NCBI RefSeq assembly: GCF_008011665.1
Contig: NZ_VOWJ01000023.1
Span: 1-64,000 of the forward strand
Source: Campylobacter volucris
GTDB taxonomy: Bacteria > Campylobacterota > Campylobacteria > Campylobacterales > Campylobacteraceae
Direction of reading: 5' to 3'
Length of the DNA: 64,000 bases
A model generated the notes under the pieces. It was not told the DNA's origin. It did no database searches and worked only from the letters and a program-made list of their open reading frames with translations. The position numbers and the translations under genes are program-made. Shown piece by piece: positions 35,379 through 44,442 of this stretch; the first letter of the stretch is position 1, and each line of letters opens with the position of its first letter.

Positions 35379-35384
35379 ATTATA
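35379..35384 (-). promoter_or_regulatory. -10 element of the rpmJ operon
   Basis: The minus strand reads GATATAATTAG, a perfect TATAAT about 29 nt downstream of the infA stop. Initiation near 35372 gives a leader of about 130 nt before rpmJ. Confidence 0.55.
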
Positions 35385-35412
35385 TCTTAGTTTTTCTTTT
35401 AAACAACTTAGA

Positions 35413-35631
35413 TTATTTATACCTAAAAGTTATACGACCCTTGTCAAGACTATAAGGGGTAAGTTCTACTTTAACTCTATCGCCAGGCATGATTCTTATA
35501 TAATGCATACGCATTTTACCAGCAATATGACAAAGTATTATATGTTTATTATCTAGTTCAACTTTAAACGTTGCATTGGGTAAAGCTTCAACTACATTAC
35601 CATCAATTTCGATAACATCATCTTTTGCCAA
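35413..35631 (-). CDS. infA: Translation initiation factor IF-1
   Basis: 72-residue S1-like OB-fold protein that binds the 30S A site during initiation. I read the start as TTG 35631: AAAGGAG lies just before it, and the protein then begins (M)[15 protein letters not shown] as in other IF-1s. An ATG 15 nt upstream is in frame, but it would place the ribosome binding site inside the gene. The end [15 protein letters not shown] is diagnostic. It follows map, the classic neighbour. Confidence 0.93.
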   Translation of the reverse strand: MAKDDVIEIDGNVVEALPNATFKVELDNKHIILCHIAGKMRMHYIRIMPGDRVKVELTPYSLDKGRITFRYK

Positions 35632-35695
35632 GTTTTCTCCTTTCATTAAAAATTTAAGCTCGGTATTTTAGCATATTTATTCTTTTAAGAATTTT

Positions 35696-35719
35696 ATAAA
35701 AAACTCATTCCAAAGGAAT
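35696..35719 (-). terminator. Weak terminator between map and infA
   Basis: On the minus strand ATTCC (35719-35715) and GGAAT (35711-35707) pair around TTT, followed by GAGTTTTTT. The stem has only 5 bp, so partial read-through into infA is likely. Confidence 0.35.
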
Positions 35720-35747
35720 TTATTAAGATTAAAATGATTTTAAGTTT

Positions 35748-36503
35748 TTACTTAGATAAAATATCTGCTTTTCCGTTAATAATAGCAACACAATGCTCAT
35801 AATGAGCAGCATTTAAGCCATCTTTACTACCTGCTTCCCAATTTCCTTTTAAATGAACTGGAGTGCCATCTTTTTGACACACCATAGGTTCTATACAAAA
35901 CACCATGCCATTTTTAATCTTTGGCCCACTTTTAACACTCACTCCATTTTCAAGATAATTTGGAATTTCAGGCTCTCCGTGGGGTTTTTTTCCTATACCA
36001 TGACCACAATAACCTTTCAAAGGCACAAATCCTCTTTTAGTTATAAATTCACCTAACTCATAAGAAAGCTCTTTAAAGCGCATACCTTCTTTAATAATAT
36101 CAATAGCATAATACAAAGCATCTTTCGCACAAGCTATTAAAGCTTCATCTTGCGCTGAAATTTTACCTATAGGTATAGTTCGTGCTGCATCTCCATAATA
36201 TCCATCTATACAAGTGCCTACATCAAGACCTAAAATATCACCTTCTTTTAAAATTCTCTCATCACCCACGCCATGGATGCAAGCTTGATTTAATGAAATA
36301 CAAATTGCACCAGGAAAACCATATAAACCTTTAAAAGAAGGTTTTGCTCCATGATTAAGTATAAATTCTTCAGCTTTTTGATCTATCAATTTTAAACTCA
36401 TACCAGGCTGTATAATACTTTCTAAATAATCCAAAGTTCTAGCTACAAGCTCATTTGCTTTGCGTAATTTTTCAATTTCAAAAGGTTTTTTGATTTCTAT
36501 CAT
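35748..36503 (-). CDS. map: Methionine aminopeptidase, type I
   Basis: Removes the initiator methionine from new proteins. It has 251 residues, with no extension. The dinuclear metal site is formed by Asp residues in LGLDVGTCIDGYYGDAART, His in GHGIGKKPHGEP and Glu in FCIEPMV, plus a terminal Glu. IHGVGDE carries the substrate-contacting His. It directly precedes infA, while secY, its usual upstream neighbour in bacteria, lies 6.7 kb away with metabolic genes between. Confidence 0.95.
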   Translation of the reverse strand: MIEIKKPFEIEKLRKANELVARTLDYLESIIQPGMSLKLIDQKAEEFILNHGAKPSFKGLYGFPGAICISLNQACIHGVGDERILKEGDILGLDVGTCIDGYYGDAARTIPIGKISAQDEALIACAKDALYYAIDIIKEGMRFKELSYELGEFITKRGFVPLKGYCGHGIGKKPHGEPEIPNYLENGVSVKSGPKIKNGMVFCIEPMVCQKDGTPVHLKGNWEAGSKDGLNAAHYEHCVAIINGKADILSK

Positions 36504-36562
36504 AAATTAATCCTAAATTTTTTCTCAAATTTAACATTAATAGACTTAAAAGAAGTAAAACC

Positions 36563-36584
36563 AAGAAGTCTAAAAAGACTTCTT
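36563..36584 (-). terminator. Terminator of the sdaC-sdaA operon
   Basis: A perfect 9-bp stem (36563-36571 with 36576-36584) with a TTTT loop on the minus strand overlaps the sdaA stop codon and is followed by GGTTTTACTTCTTTT. Confidence 0.75.
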
Positions 36585-37950
36585 AGCAAACACTTGTAAG
36601 ATTTGTAGCTAAACCACCTAGGGAAGTTTCTTTGTATTTTGAATTCATATCTTTGCCAGTTTCATACATGGTTTTAATTACCTCATCAAGGCTTACTTTT
36701 GGAGTAGATTTCCTACTCATTGCCATTCTTGCGGCTGAAATTGCTTTTATAGCGCCAAAAGCATTTCTTTCTATACAAGGAATTTGCACAAGACCACTTA
36801 CAGGATCACAAGTTAAACCCAAATGATGCTCCATAGCAATTTCAGCTGCATTACAAGCTACATTTGCACTAAAACCCATAACAGTAGCCATAGCTCCAGC
36901 TGCCATAGAACTTGCACTACCAATTTCTGCTTGACAACCAGCTTCAGCTCCGCTTATACTAGCATTTTTCTTATAAAATGAACCAATTAACATCGCACTT
37001 AATAAAAAATTCATAGCTTTTTCATCATTAAAGCCCACTGTGTGATTTTTTAAATAAAGCATTACAGCGGGTACAACCGCACAAGCTCCATTTGTAGGTG
37101 CTGTCACAACCCTAGCTCCACTTGCATTTTCTTCTGCAATAGCAATAGCATACAAAGATATAAAATCAATAATCCCTAAAGGATCACTAGTCATAGATAA
37201 ACGCTCATTAAGTCCTTTAGCACGACGCTTTAAATTTAAATTTCCGGGAAGATAATCTAAGCTTGGATGTATGCCATTGTAATAGACTTCTTGCATTACT
37301 TCCCAAATTTCTAAACAATAAGATCTAATCTCTTCTTTAGTATGAAATTGCAATTCATATTCGTAAGAAAGTTGTGCTAAATTCCACGATCTTTCTTCGC
37401 AAATTTTTAAAGCATCTTGTGCATTGTTTATATCTAATTCTAATTTTGTATTAGTTTTTTCACCATTTTGATTTTTATGTCTTTCAAGCTCAGCTTCACT
37501 CATAACAAATCCACCACCAACTGAATAATAAGTTTCTTCAGCTATTAACTCACCTTTTTCATCATAAGCGCTGATTTTTAAACCATTTTCATGCAAAGGT
37601 AAAAAATCTTTTTCAAAAATCAAATCTTCATCATAATTAAAATTCAATTCTTTTTGAGAATTTAAAACTAAAATTTTTTCTTGTAAAACTTTGTTAAAAA
37701 CTCTATCTTGCAAAGCAGCATTAAGCTCTTTAGCTTTTAAACCGCTCAAGCCCCATATGATAGCTTTATCACTTAAATGCCCCTTGCCTGTTAAAGACAA
37801 AGAGCCATAAAGTTTAATTTGAATTTTCATAATTTGTGAAATTTTATCTTTGATTTTTTCACAAAACATATTACCTGCTAACATTGGCCCTAAAGTATGT
37901 GAAGATGAAGGACCAACACCCACTTTAAATATACTTAAATTACTACTCAT
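36583..37950 (-). CDS. sdaA: L-serine dehydratase
   Basis: Oxygen-sensitive [4Fe-4S] enzyme that deaminates L-serine to pyruvate, a main carbon and energy route in Campylobacter. It has 455 residues, the single-chain form with fused beta and alpha domains. The start FKVGVGPSSSHTLGPMLAG is diagnostic. Conserved Cys residues in the alpha domain (TNGACAVVP, GAEAGCQAEIG, LTCDPVSGLVQIPC) are the cluster ligands. It lies 8 nt after sdaC, so uptake and breakdown are cotranscribed. Confidence 0.96.
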   Translation of the reverse strand: MSSNLSIFKVGVGPSSSHTLGPMLAGNMFCEKIKDKISQIMKIQIKLYGSLSLTGKGHLSDKAIIWGLSGLKAKELNAALQDRVFNKVLQEKILVLNSQKELNFNYDEDLIFEKDFLPLHENGLKISAYDEKGELIAEETYYSVGGGFVMSEAELERHKNQNGEKTNTKLELDINNAQDALKICEERSWNLAQLSYEYELQFHTKEEIRSYCLEIWEVMQEVYYNGIHPSLDYLPGNLNLKRRAKGLNERLSMTSDPLGIIDFISLYAIAIAEENASGARVVTAPTNGACAVVPAVMLYLKNHTVGFNDEKAMNFLLSAMLIGSFYKKNASISGAEAGCQAEIGSASSMAAGAMATVMGFSANVACNAAEIAMEHHLGLTCDPVSGLVQIPCIERNAFGAIKAISAARMAMSRKSTPKVSLDEVIKTMYETGKDMNSKYKETSLGGLATNLTSVC

Positions 37951-37958
37951 TTACAACC

Positions 37959-39281
37959 TTAAAAAGTATAAATCACAGTAACGATAGTTAAAATTCCTGT
38001 AATAAAAACAAAAGCATCTAAAGCTTTATTTTGAAATTTTTTCATTTTAGAAACAGTGTAAATAGCAATCATTGGCATTAAAAACAATATAGCTGCTATA
38101 ATTGGCCCACCAAGACTTTCTATAAAACCTAAAATACTAGGATTTATATAAGCGGTAATCAACATGACAATATACATTATTAATGTTGAATATATTGCGA
38201 TTTGTTGCAAATTTGGATTTTCATTTCCTGCTAATTTACAACATTTTCTAACTATACCATAAGCTCCTTCTCTAGCACCAAAATAGTGTCCAAAAAATGA
38301 ACTTGAAATTGCCAAAAATGCCACTAAAGGGCCACCATAAGAAATAAATGGATTATCAAGTTTATTAGCAAAATAAGAAAGCACAGGAATATTTTGGGCC
38401 CTTGCATCAGCTAATTCTGCTGGAGTTAAAGAAAGCACACAAGAAACTACAAAAAACATTACAAATATTAAAAGCATAACTGAAGTTCTAAATAAAATTT
38501 GATTTGCTTTTTGGACTGAATTTTCTTTGTATTCTCTTTTTACACTTAAAGAAAAAGTAGAAATAGCTGGAGAATGGTTAAAAGAAAATACCAAAACTGG
38601 CAAAGTTAGCCATACTATAGTGATAAATTCTTTCATTCCTGGAATCGCACCAAAACTTTCAAAAGACCATTGTGGTATGAGATATAAAGAAAATAAAAAT
38701 AAAATAGCACACAAGGGATAAACAAGCCATTGACAAACTTTAGTGATTAATTCTTCACTAAAAAGCATAATAAGCATAAAAATACTTACTAAAACAAATG
38801 CAAGTATGGCCCTATATAATGGTAAAAGATTGGCTATGGTTTTGCCACTTGCTTCAACATTAGTTTCATACATCATACGAATACTACTAGCTAAAGTACC
38901 ATCTGGGTTTAATAATGGTAAAAATTGATGGTAGATAAAACTTTCAAATGTATTTGTAATGCCTACACAATATGCTAAACAAATTGGAAAAATAGCAAAA
39001 AAATAAAGCACTGAAATAAAGATACTCACTTTTCTTCCAAAATACTCTTCAGCTGCATGAGTGATATCTCTGTCATGTCCATGTGCTTGACAAACAAAAC
39101 GACTTAAAGCTCTATGGCTTAAATAAACCATTGGAAAAATAATCAAAGTCATAACAACAACAGGCCAAAAACCTCCAATACCTGCCTTAATAGGTAAAAA
39201 TAAAATTCCAGCTCCAACTGCTGTCCCAAAAAGAGAAAGCATCCAACGCTTATCAAAAGAATTCCACTGAAGTTTATCCAC
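37959..39281 (-). CDS. sdaC: Serine transporter SdaC
   Basis: Inner-membrane serine importer of the hydroxy/aromatic amino acid permease (HAAAP) family. It has 440 residues and about eleven hydrophobic helices, beginning with FDKRWMLSLFGTAVGAGILF, the substrate-site helix. RAHGHDRD-like loops (CQAHGHDRDITHAAEEYFG) are conserved. AAGGAG precedes the start. A -10 box TATAGT lies at 39325-39330 on the minus strand. Confidence 0.94.
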   Translation of the reverse strand: MDKLQWNSFDKRWMLSLFGTAVGAGILFLPIKAGIGGFWPVVVMTLIIFPMVYLSHRALSRFVCQAHGHDRDITHAAEEYFGRKVSIFISVLYFFAIFPICLAYCVGITNTFESFIYHQFLPLLNPDGTLASSIRMMYETNVEASGKTIANLLPLYRAILAFVLVSIFMLIMLFSEELITKVCQWLVYPLCAILFLFSLYLIPQWSFESFGAIPGMKEFITIVWLTLPVLVFSFNHSPAISTFSLSVKREYKENSVQKANQILFRTSVMLLIFVMFFVVSCVLSLTPAELADARAQNIPVLSYFANKLDNPFISYGGPLVAFLAISSSFFGHYFGAREGAYGIVRKCCKLAGNENPNLQQIAIYSTLIMYIVMLITAYINPSILGFIESLGGPIIAAILFLMPMIAIYTVSKMKKFQNKALDAFVFITGILTIVTVIYTF

Positions 39282-39324
39282 AATTTCTCCTTGAAAAATA
39301 AAAAGTTTTTAAAACATCAACAAT

Positions 39325-39330
39325 ACTATA
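39325..39330 (-). promoter_or_regulatory. -10 element of the sdaC-sdaA operon
   Basis: The minus strand carries TATAGT 44 nt upstream of the sdaC start, preceded by T-runs. It is one base off the consensus. Confidence 0.45.
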
Positions 39331-39441
39331 TAGATAAAAAAATTAAAATTTCTTAAATTTTATGATTTTATGAAAAAATTTAGATTTTTTAATAATATTT
39401 TATTATAAATTGTTATTATTAAAAATATTTCATTAAATATT

Positions 39442-39999
39442 TCAGTTCAAATCAAATAAAGTTTTTTCAAATTTTTTTACTATAAAACTTTTTCTATGAA
39501 TAGGGGTATGATGATAGACTCTAATTTGTTCTAAATGAAAATTTGTCCCATATCCTTTGTGCTTATCAAAGCCATACTCTGGATAAATTTGTGATAAAAA
39601 ATTCATTTTTTGATCTCTACTAAATTTAGCCAAGATACTAGCAGCTGAAACGGCTTGAATTTTTGCATCAGCTTTGATCATGGTTTTAATCCCATCAACT
39701 CCATAATTTAAATTTCCATCATATAAAATTTCACTATCATTAAAATGCATTTTTATGATTTTAAGGCCTAATTGCAAACATTTACTAAGACCTAGTTGAT
39801 CGATTTGAAAAGGAGAGAATGCTAAAATTAAAAAATTTGAATTTTGTATGATTTTTTCATATAAAATAGCTCTTTTTTTCTCGCTTAATTTTTTAGAATC
39901 TTTTAAATCAACCATATCGGTAAAAAGCTTACAAGCTCCCATATGCATATCTCCTGCTAAAGCTCCGCGTCCTGCTTCATCTACTCCAACCAAATCCAT
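39442..39999 (-). CDS. rnhB: Ribonuclease HII
   Basis: Cleaves RNA in RNA/DNA hybrids and starts removal of single ribonucleotides. It has 185 residues. VGVDEAGRGALAGDM near the N-terminus supplies Asp and Glu of the active site, DSKKLSEKKR follows, and Asp residues occur in LYDGNLNYG and IKADAKIQAVSAASILAK. The usual GPLAGP is replaced by GALAGD. Its ATG shares the final A of the preceding gene's TAA stop, so the two are translationally coupled. Confidence 0.93.
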   Translation of the reverse strand: MDLVGVDEAGRGALAGDMHMGACKLFTDMVDLKDSKKLSEKKRAILYEKIIQNSNFLILAFSPFQIDQLGLSKCLQLGLKIIKMHFNDSEILYDGNLNYGVDGIKTMIKADAKIQAVSAASILAKFSRDQKMNFLSQIYPEYGFDKHKGYGTNFHLEQIRVYHHTPIHRKSFIVKKFEKTLFDLN

Positions 40000-40472
40000 T
40001 AATTTTCCTTGATAATGCTGTATTTTTGAACTAGATCTTCTAAAGAATAACCCATATTTGCAGGAGAACTTGATGGAAGCTCAAAAAATTTAACATCAGG
40101 ATAAAATTTCATAAAATATTTACTTGCAATTTTTCCCAAAACAAAAATTTTTTCTATCTTTGCTTTGTTTAAAATAACATTGATATCATTTGCTTTTGCA
40201 TAAGAAATAGTTTTATCATCTGAATTCTTTATCTTACAACTTGCTATGACATCCCAAAGCGCTATATGATAAGTTTGCAAAAATAATTTTTGATCATGTA
40301 TGGTTTGTAATTTACAGTCAAACAAAAGCTCAAAAATTTTCCAAAAACGATTTTTGCTATGTTGATAATAAAAATTTTCTTCTCTTGATTTTACAGAGGG
40401 AAAAGAGCCTAAAATTAAAATTTTTGAATTTTCATCAAAAAAAGGCTCAAAAGGATGAGTCAAAAATTGCAT
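39999..40472 (-). CDS. DNA-deoxyinosine glycosylase (UDG superfamily)
   Basis: I start it at ATG 40472 (AAAGG nearby); an in-frame codon further upstream would add nine residues. It has 157 residues. MQFLTHPFEPFFDENSKILI is followed by LGSFPSVKSREENFYYQHSK, in which LGSFPS is the motif 1 equivalent of uracil-DNA glycosylases, and SSSPANMG near the end replaces the usual HPSP loop. It probably removes hypoxanthine from deaminated adenine. It is coupled to rnhB downstream. Confidence 0.8.
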   Translation of the reverse strand: MQFLTHPFEPFFDENSKILILGSFPSVKSREENFYYQHSKNRFWKIFELLFDCKLQTIHDQKLFLQTYHIALWDVIASCKIKNSDDKTISYAKANDINVILNKAKIEKIFVLGKIASKYFMKFYPDVKFFELPSSSPANMGYSLEDLVQKYSIIKEN

Positions 40473-40527
40473 ATTTAGCCTTTGATAAAAATAAAGCATT
40501 TTATCATTTTTATCAAGGCTTTAAAGA

Positions 40528-41175
40528 TTATCCTAAAAATTCGCGTTTGAAGTATTCTTTTGGAGCTTTACACAAAGGACAGGCTGCTGGAGCTTTTTTG
40601 CCACGATGTATATGACCACAAACTTCACAAACCCATAAATCTTCTACTTCAGAATTAAAAAAATCTTCTTCTTCAAGCATTTTTTTAAGTGCTAAATATT
40701 CTCTTTCATGTTCGATTTCTACTTTACCAATAGCAGTAAATAATCTTGCTATATTTTTCTTTCCTTCATCTTCTGCGATTTTTGCAAAATTTGGATACAT
40801 GGTGGTATGCTCATAATTTTCACCATCAGCTGCGCAAATTAAATTCTTAGCTGTTTCTTCTAAAGCCTTGCCATCGACCAATTCATGATAGGCTTTAAAT
40901 TCAGCTCTTGCATGCCATTTTTCATTTTCAGCAGCTTCTCTAAAATGTCTTGCAATTGCATGCCAACCTTCTTCTTGAGCTATATCTGCAAACAAGTCGT
41001 ATTTATTTCTAGCCATAGATTCTCCAGCAAAAGCTTTCATTAAATTTACCGCTGTGAGATCTTTAGTAATGCATTGCATTTGTTCATTACAGCAACTAAG
41101 CTTTCCGCCACCAACATTTTGAACCTCTACTTCATTGCCACATTTTTGACATTTATATGTTTCATATTGTCTCAT
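40528..41175 (-). CDS. rrc: Desulforubrerythrin-type peroxidase Rrc
   Basis: Reduces hydrogen peroxide with a non-haem di-iron centre. The start is ATG 41175 with AAGGAG just upstream, giving 215 residues. Three modules follow in order: an N-terminal desulforedoxin-like domain (YKCQKCGNEV, then GGGKLSCC), a central four-helix rubrerythrin domain with di-iron Glu/His (FAGESMARNKYDLFAD, ENEKWHARAEF, EIEHEREY), and a C-terminal rubredoxin (CEVCGHIHRGKKAPAACPLC). This three-part form is known from C. jejuni. Confidence 0.94.
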   Translation of the reverse strand: MRQYETYKCQKCGNEVEVQNVGGGKLSCCNEQMQCITKDLTAVNLMKAFAGESMARNKYDLFADIAQEEGWHAIARHFREAAENEKWHARAEFKAYHELVDGKALEETAKNLICAADGENYEHTTMYPNFAKIAEDEGKKNIARLFTAIGKVEIEHEREYLALKKMLEEEDFFNSEVEDLWVCEVCGHIHRGKKAPAACPLCKAPKEYFKREFLG

Positions 41176-41256
41176 TTTATCTCCTTGATAGACAATTGGA
41201 TAAATCAAATAATCTTTACCCAAATTGCATTTTACTACAATTTGAGTAATTAAAAT

Positions 41257-42303
41257 TTAGTATTTTAAGAAATATTCTTGAATTTTTTTAGAATCATTTG
41301 TTTTTGTTAAAGCAAGCATCAACAAAACCCTAGCTTTTTGTGGGCTCATATCACCTGTATCAATAAAACCAAGTTTTGCATCAGCTTCGCTTACCGATAC
41401 CCTACCCGATACCACACGAGAACTCACTGCTACTTTAAGACCTTTTTTTAAAAGCTCTTTTAAAACATCTTTTTGATAATTATGGATACTACCAGCACCT
41501 GTTCCAGCCACCACTATGCCTTTTGTACCATTTTCAAACAAAGCCTTAGCTGCAACTCCGCTACCATCATTTGCATAACTATAAAGGACATCAACTTTTG
41601 GTAATTCTTTTAATTTACTTACATCAAAAGGTGATTTTTTGGTATGTAATTTTGTATTGGTATTATAAAAAAATACTTTACCATCTACTATATAGCCCAT
41701 ATCTCCCATATCAGGTGAGCTGAATGCATCGACATTTAAACTATGAGTTTTCATTACTCCTCTTGCATTTTGAATTCTATCGTTCATAGCAACCATTACG
41801 CCTTTATTTTTTGATTGCGGATCCACAGCTAAAGCTACGGCATTATAAAGATTTTTTGGACCATCAGCGCTTATGGCAGTTGAAGGACGCATTGCACCAA
41901 CCAAAACAACAGGCTTGTCACTTTTTATAGTTAAATTTAAAAAGTAAGCTGTTTCTTCCATGGTATCAGTACCATGAGTAATCACTACTCCATCTACATC
42001 ACTTTTTAAAAGTTTATTTACTTCTTTAGCGAGTTTGAGCCAAATTTCATTTGTCATATCTTTGCTATCAATATTTGCAATTTGCTCACCTTCAATCACA
42101 GCTAGATCTTGAATTTGAGGGACTGCTTTAATTAAAGCATCTACTCCCACAACACCTGCAGTATAACCAGTGGTTGCCACCGCACTATCTATAGAACCAG
42201 CTATAGTTCCACCGGTTGCTAAAATTACAATTTTTGGTTTTGCTTCCATAATTCCCACTCCTAAACTAAATACCATAGCAATACACATCAAAAATTTTTT
42301 CAT
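41257..42303 (-). CDS. ansA: L-asparaginase, exported type II
   Basis: Hydrolyses asparagine to aspartate and ammonia. The start is ATG 42303 with AAAGGA upstream; a signal peptide follows (MKKFLMCIAMVFSLGVGIMEA). It has 348 residues. Both catalytic threonines are seen in VILATGGTIAGS and VVITHGTDTMEETAYFL, with Ser/Lys partners in VGAMRPSTAISADGP. A periplasmic location would let it convert external asparagine to aspartate, which AspA and DcuA can use. A TATAAT box lies at 42333-42338. Confidence 0.92.
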   Translation of the reverse strand: MKKFLMCIAMVFSLGVGIMEAKPKIVILATGGTIAGSIDSAVATTGYTAGVVGVDALIKAVPQIQDLAVIEGEQIANIDSKDMTNEIWLKLAKEVNKLLKSDVDGVVITHGTDTMEETAYFLNLTIKSDKPVVLVGAMRPSTAISADGPKNLYNAVALAVDPQSKNKGVMVAMNDRIQNARGVMKTHSLNVDAFSSPDMGDMGYIVDGKVFFYNTNTKLHTKKSPFDVSKLKELPKVDVLYSYANDGSGVAAKALFENGTKGIVVAGTGAGSIHNYQKDVLKELLKKGLKVAVSSRVVSGRVSVSEADAKLGFIDTGDMSPQKARVLLMLALTKTNDSKKIQEYFLKY

Positions 42304-42400
42304 TGTTAATCCTTTCATTTGAAACAATAAGGATTATAATGAAGGTAAGTTTAAATAAAAATAAATTATAAATAAAAAAAATATAAATACTAAATTAATA

Positions 42401-43144
42401 TTAATTAAGCCAAATTTTTGCGATATTTTTTAATTTTTCTTCATCACTTGAAGCAAAAAATGATATTTTAGCATCTTGGTATTTTTCTTTTAAATTATAC
42501 TCTTTTTTAAGTTGCAAAGCTATAGCTTCACCAGAATGTATAAGTCTAGTTTGCTTACCAAAATACTGCTGTAAGGATATTGAAATCAAAGGAAAATGTG
42601 TGCAAGCTAAAATCAACGCATCAGGAATATAAGCAAGATCATCAAAATAATACTTAAATGCCGAATTTAAAAAATCTCCTTGAAAAATTCCTTCTTCCAC
42701 CATAGGTACAAAAAGTCCAGTTGCTCTTTCTTCTACCGCCAAATAGCCTTCTTTAGACAATCGTTGTTTATATTGATGAGAATTTATTGTAGCCTTGGTT
42801 GCAATAACTAAAATTTTAGAATTTTTATCATTAAGAATATTTGTCGCAGCTAAAACACCTGCTTCAATCACTCCCAATATTGGAAATTTTACATTAGCTC
42901 TTAATATTTCCAAAGCATAAGCACTTACTGTATTACAAGCAATGATTAACATATCAACTTGTTTTTGATTAAAAAATTCTAATGCTTCTAGGGAAAATTT
43001 AATGATAGTATCTTTATCTTTTACTCCATATGGAACCCTTGCGGTATCTCCATAGTAAATATATTCTTTGAAAAAATTAGTTTGTAAAAGCGATTTTAAG
43101 ACACTAAGTCCTCCTACACCGCTATCAAAAACACCTAATTTCAT
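42401..43144 (-). CDS. murI: Glutamate racemase
   Basis: Makes D-glutamate for peptidoglycan. It has 247 residues. The cofactor-independent catalytic cysteines are in ACNTVSA (about residue 69) and ACTHFP (about residue 180). The N-terminal FDSGVGGLSVLKSL and YYGDTARVPYG are diagnostic. It lies downstream of secY beyond a strong terminator, so it likely has its own promoter. Confidence 0.95.
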   Translation of the reverse strand: MKLGVFDSGVGGLSVLKSLLQTNFFKEYIYYGDTARVPYGVKDKDTIIKFSLEALEFFNQKQVDMLIIACNTVSAYALEILRANVKFPILGVIEAGVLAATNILNDKNSKILVIATKATINSHQYKQRLSKEGYLAVEERATGLFVPMVEEGIFQGDFLNSAFKYYFDDLAYIPDALILACTHFPLISISLQQYFGKQTRLIHSGEAIALQLKKEYNLKEKYQDAKISFFASSDEEKLKNIAKIWLN

Positions 43145-43153
43145 TTTAAAATC

Positions 43154-43181
43154 AAGAAAGTAGAATTATCTCTACTTTCTT
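43154..43181 (-). terminator. Terminator at the end of the S10/spc/secY operon
   Basis: A perfect 11-bp stem (43154-43164 with 43171-43181) with a 6-nt loop overlaps the secY stop codon and is followed on the minus strand by GATTTTAAAA. Confidence 0.75.
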
Positions 43182-44442
43182 ATAAGCCTACCGCACTTAA
43201 AGTTTGGTATTTATTCATATAAATTTGAGCTTCTATTTTTCTCATTGTATCTAATGCAACTTGAACAACAATCAACACAGAAGTTCCACCAAAATAAAAA
43301 GGTACGCCAAAAAATTTAACTATCAACCAAGGTAAAGTTGATACAAGTCCTAAATAAATAGAACCTGAAAGTGTTAATCTTGATGCAATTTCATTTAAAT
43401 AATTAGCCGTTCCTTCTCCTGGTCTAATTCCTGGTATAAAACCACCTTGTCTTTTAAGGTTTTCAGCTATGTCTTTTGCATTAAAAACAATTGATGCATA
43501 AAAATATGCAAAAAAGATAACAAGTAAAAATGTCAAAAAATGAAAGAAAAATCCATTGGGATTTAAAAAATCATAAATTTTTAATACATATTCATTTGTA
43601 CTTGATTGCAAAATAGTACTTGGAAACATCAAAATCGCACTTGCAAAAATTGGAGGAATTACTCCACTTAAATTAATCTTAATAGGAATATAATTCATAA
43701 TGCGTTTGTTTTGATTTTGCATGATTACTTTTCTTGAATAAGAAATAGGGATTCTTCTTTCTCCAAGTTCTACAATGATAATTGCCCAAATAGTAAGTAA
43801 AATCACAACTAAAATGGCAATGATAGTCAAGAAATTCATTTCACCTGTATTTACCAAATTTACCGTTCCACTAATTGCACTTGGGATAGTAGAAACAATA
43901 CCTCCAAAAATAATCAATGAAATACCATTTCCTATTCCGCGTTGAGTGATTTGTTCGCCAATCCACATTAAAAGCATAGTTCCTGCTAACATAGAAACAG
44001 CAGATAATGCTATAAAAGTATTCATATCAATCATAATAGCAGATTGGCCAGCTTTTCCATGGAGACTTTGTAAGCCTATAGATACGCCTATACTTTGCAC
44101 CAAAGTAATGACTATAGTAGCATAACGGATGATTTGCATATATTTTTGCATACCATCTCGTTCTTTTTTCATTTTTCCTATATTAGGGAAAGTTGCAGCT
44201 AAAAGCTCCATAATGATCGAAGCAGTAATGTATGGCATAATGCCTAAAGAGATGATGCTAAGTCTTTCAGCAGCACCTCCACTAAACATATTAAACAAGC
44301 CTAATGCATTAGAAGCATTAGAATCAAAAAATTCCTTGATAACACTGACATTAACCCCCGGAACTGGCACATAAGCTAAAATTCTATAAGCAAATAAAAA
44401 AGCTAATGTGATGAGAATTTTATTTGTCAATGTTTTATTCAT
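43180..44442 (-). CDS. secY: Preprotein translocase subunit SecY
   Basis: Channel-forming subunit of the Sec translocon in the inner membrane. It has 420 residues and ten predicted helices. GIMPYITASIIMELL (helix 2 plug region), GIGNGISLIIFGGI and the cytosolic loop KRQGGFIPGIRPGEGTANYL are hallmark segments. Its start shares the last base of the rplO stop. Confidence 0.96.
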   Translation of the reverse strand: MNKTLTNKILITLAFLFAYRILAYVPVPGVNVSVIKEFFDSNASNALGLFNMFSGGAAERLSIISLGIMPYITASIIMELLAATFPNIGKMKKERDGMQKYMQIIRYATIVITLVQSIGVSIGLQSLHGKAGQSAIMIDMNTFIALSAVSMLAGTMLLMWIGEQITQRGIGNGISLIIFGGIVSTIPSAISGTVNLVNTGEMNFLTIIAILVVILLTIWAIIIVELGERRIPISYSRKVIMQNQNKRIMNYIPIKINLSGVIPPIFASAILMFPSTILQSSTNEYVLKIYDFLNPNGFFFHFLTFLLVIFFAYFYASIVFNAKDIAENLKRQGGFIPGIRPGEGTANYLNEIASRLTLSGSIYLGLVSTLPWLIVKFFGVPFYFGGTSVLIVVQVALDTMRKIEAQIYMNKYQTLSAVGL

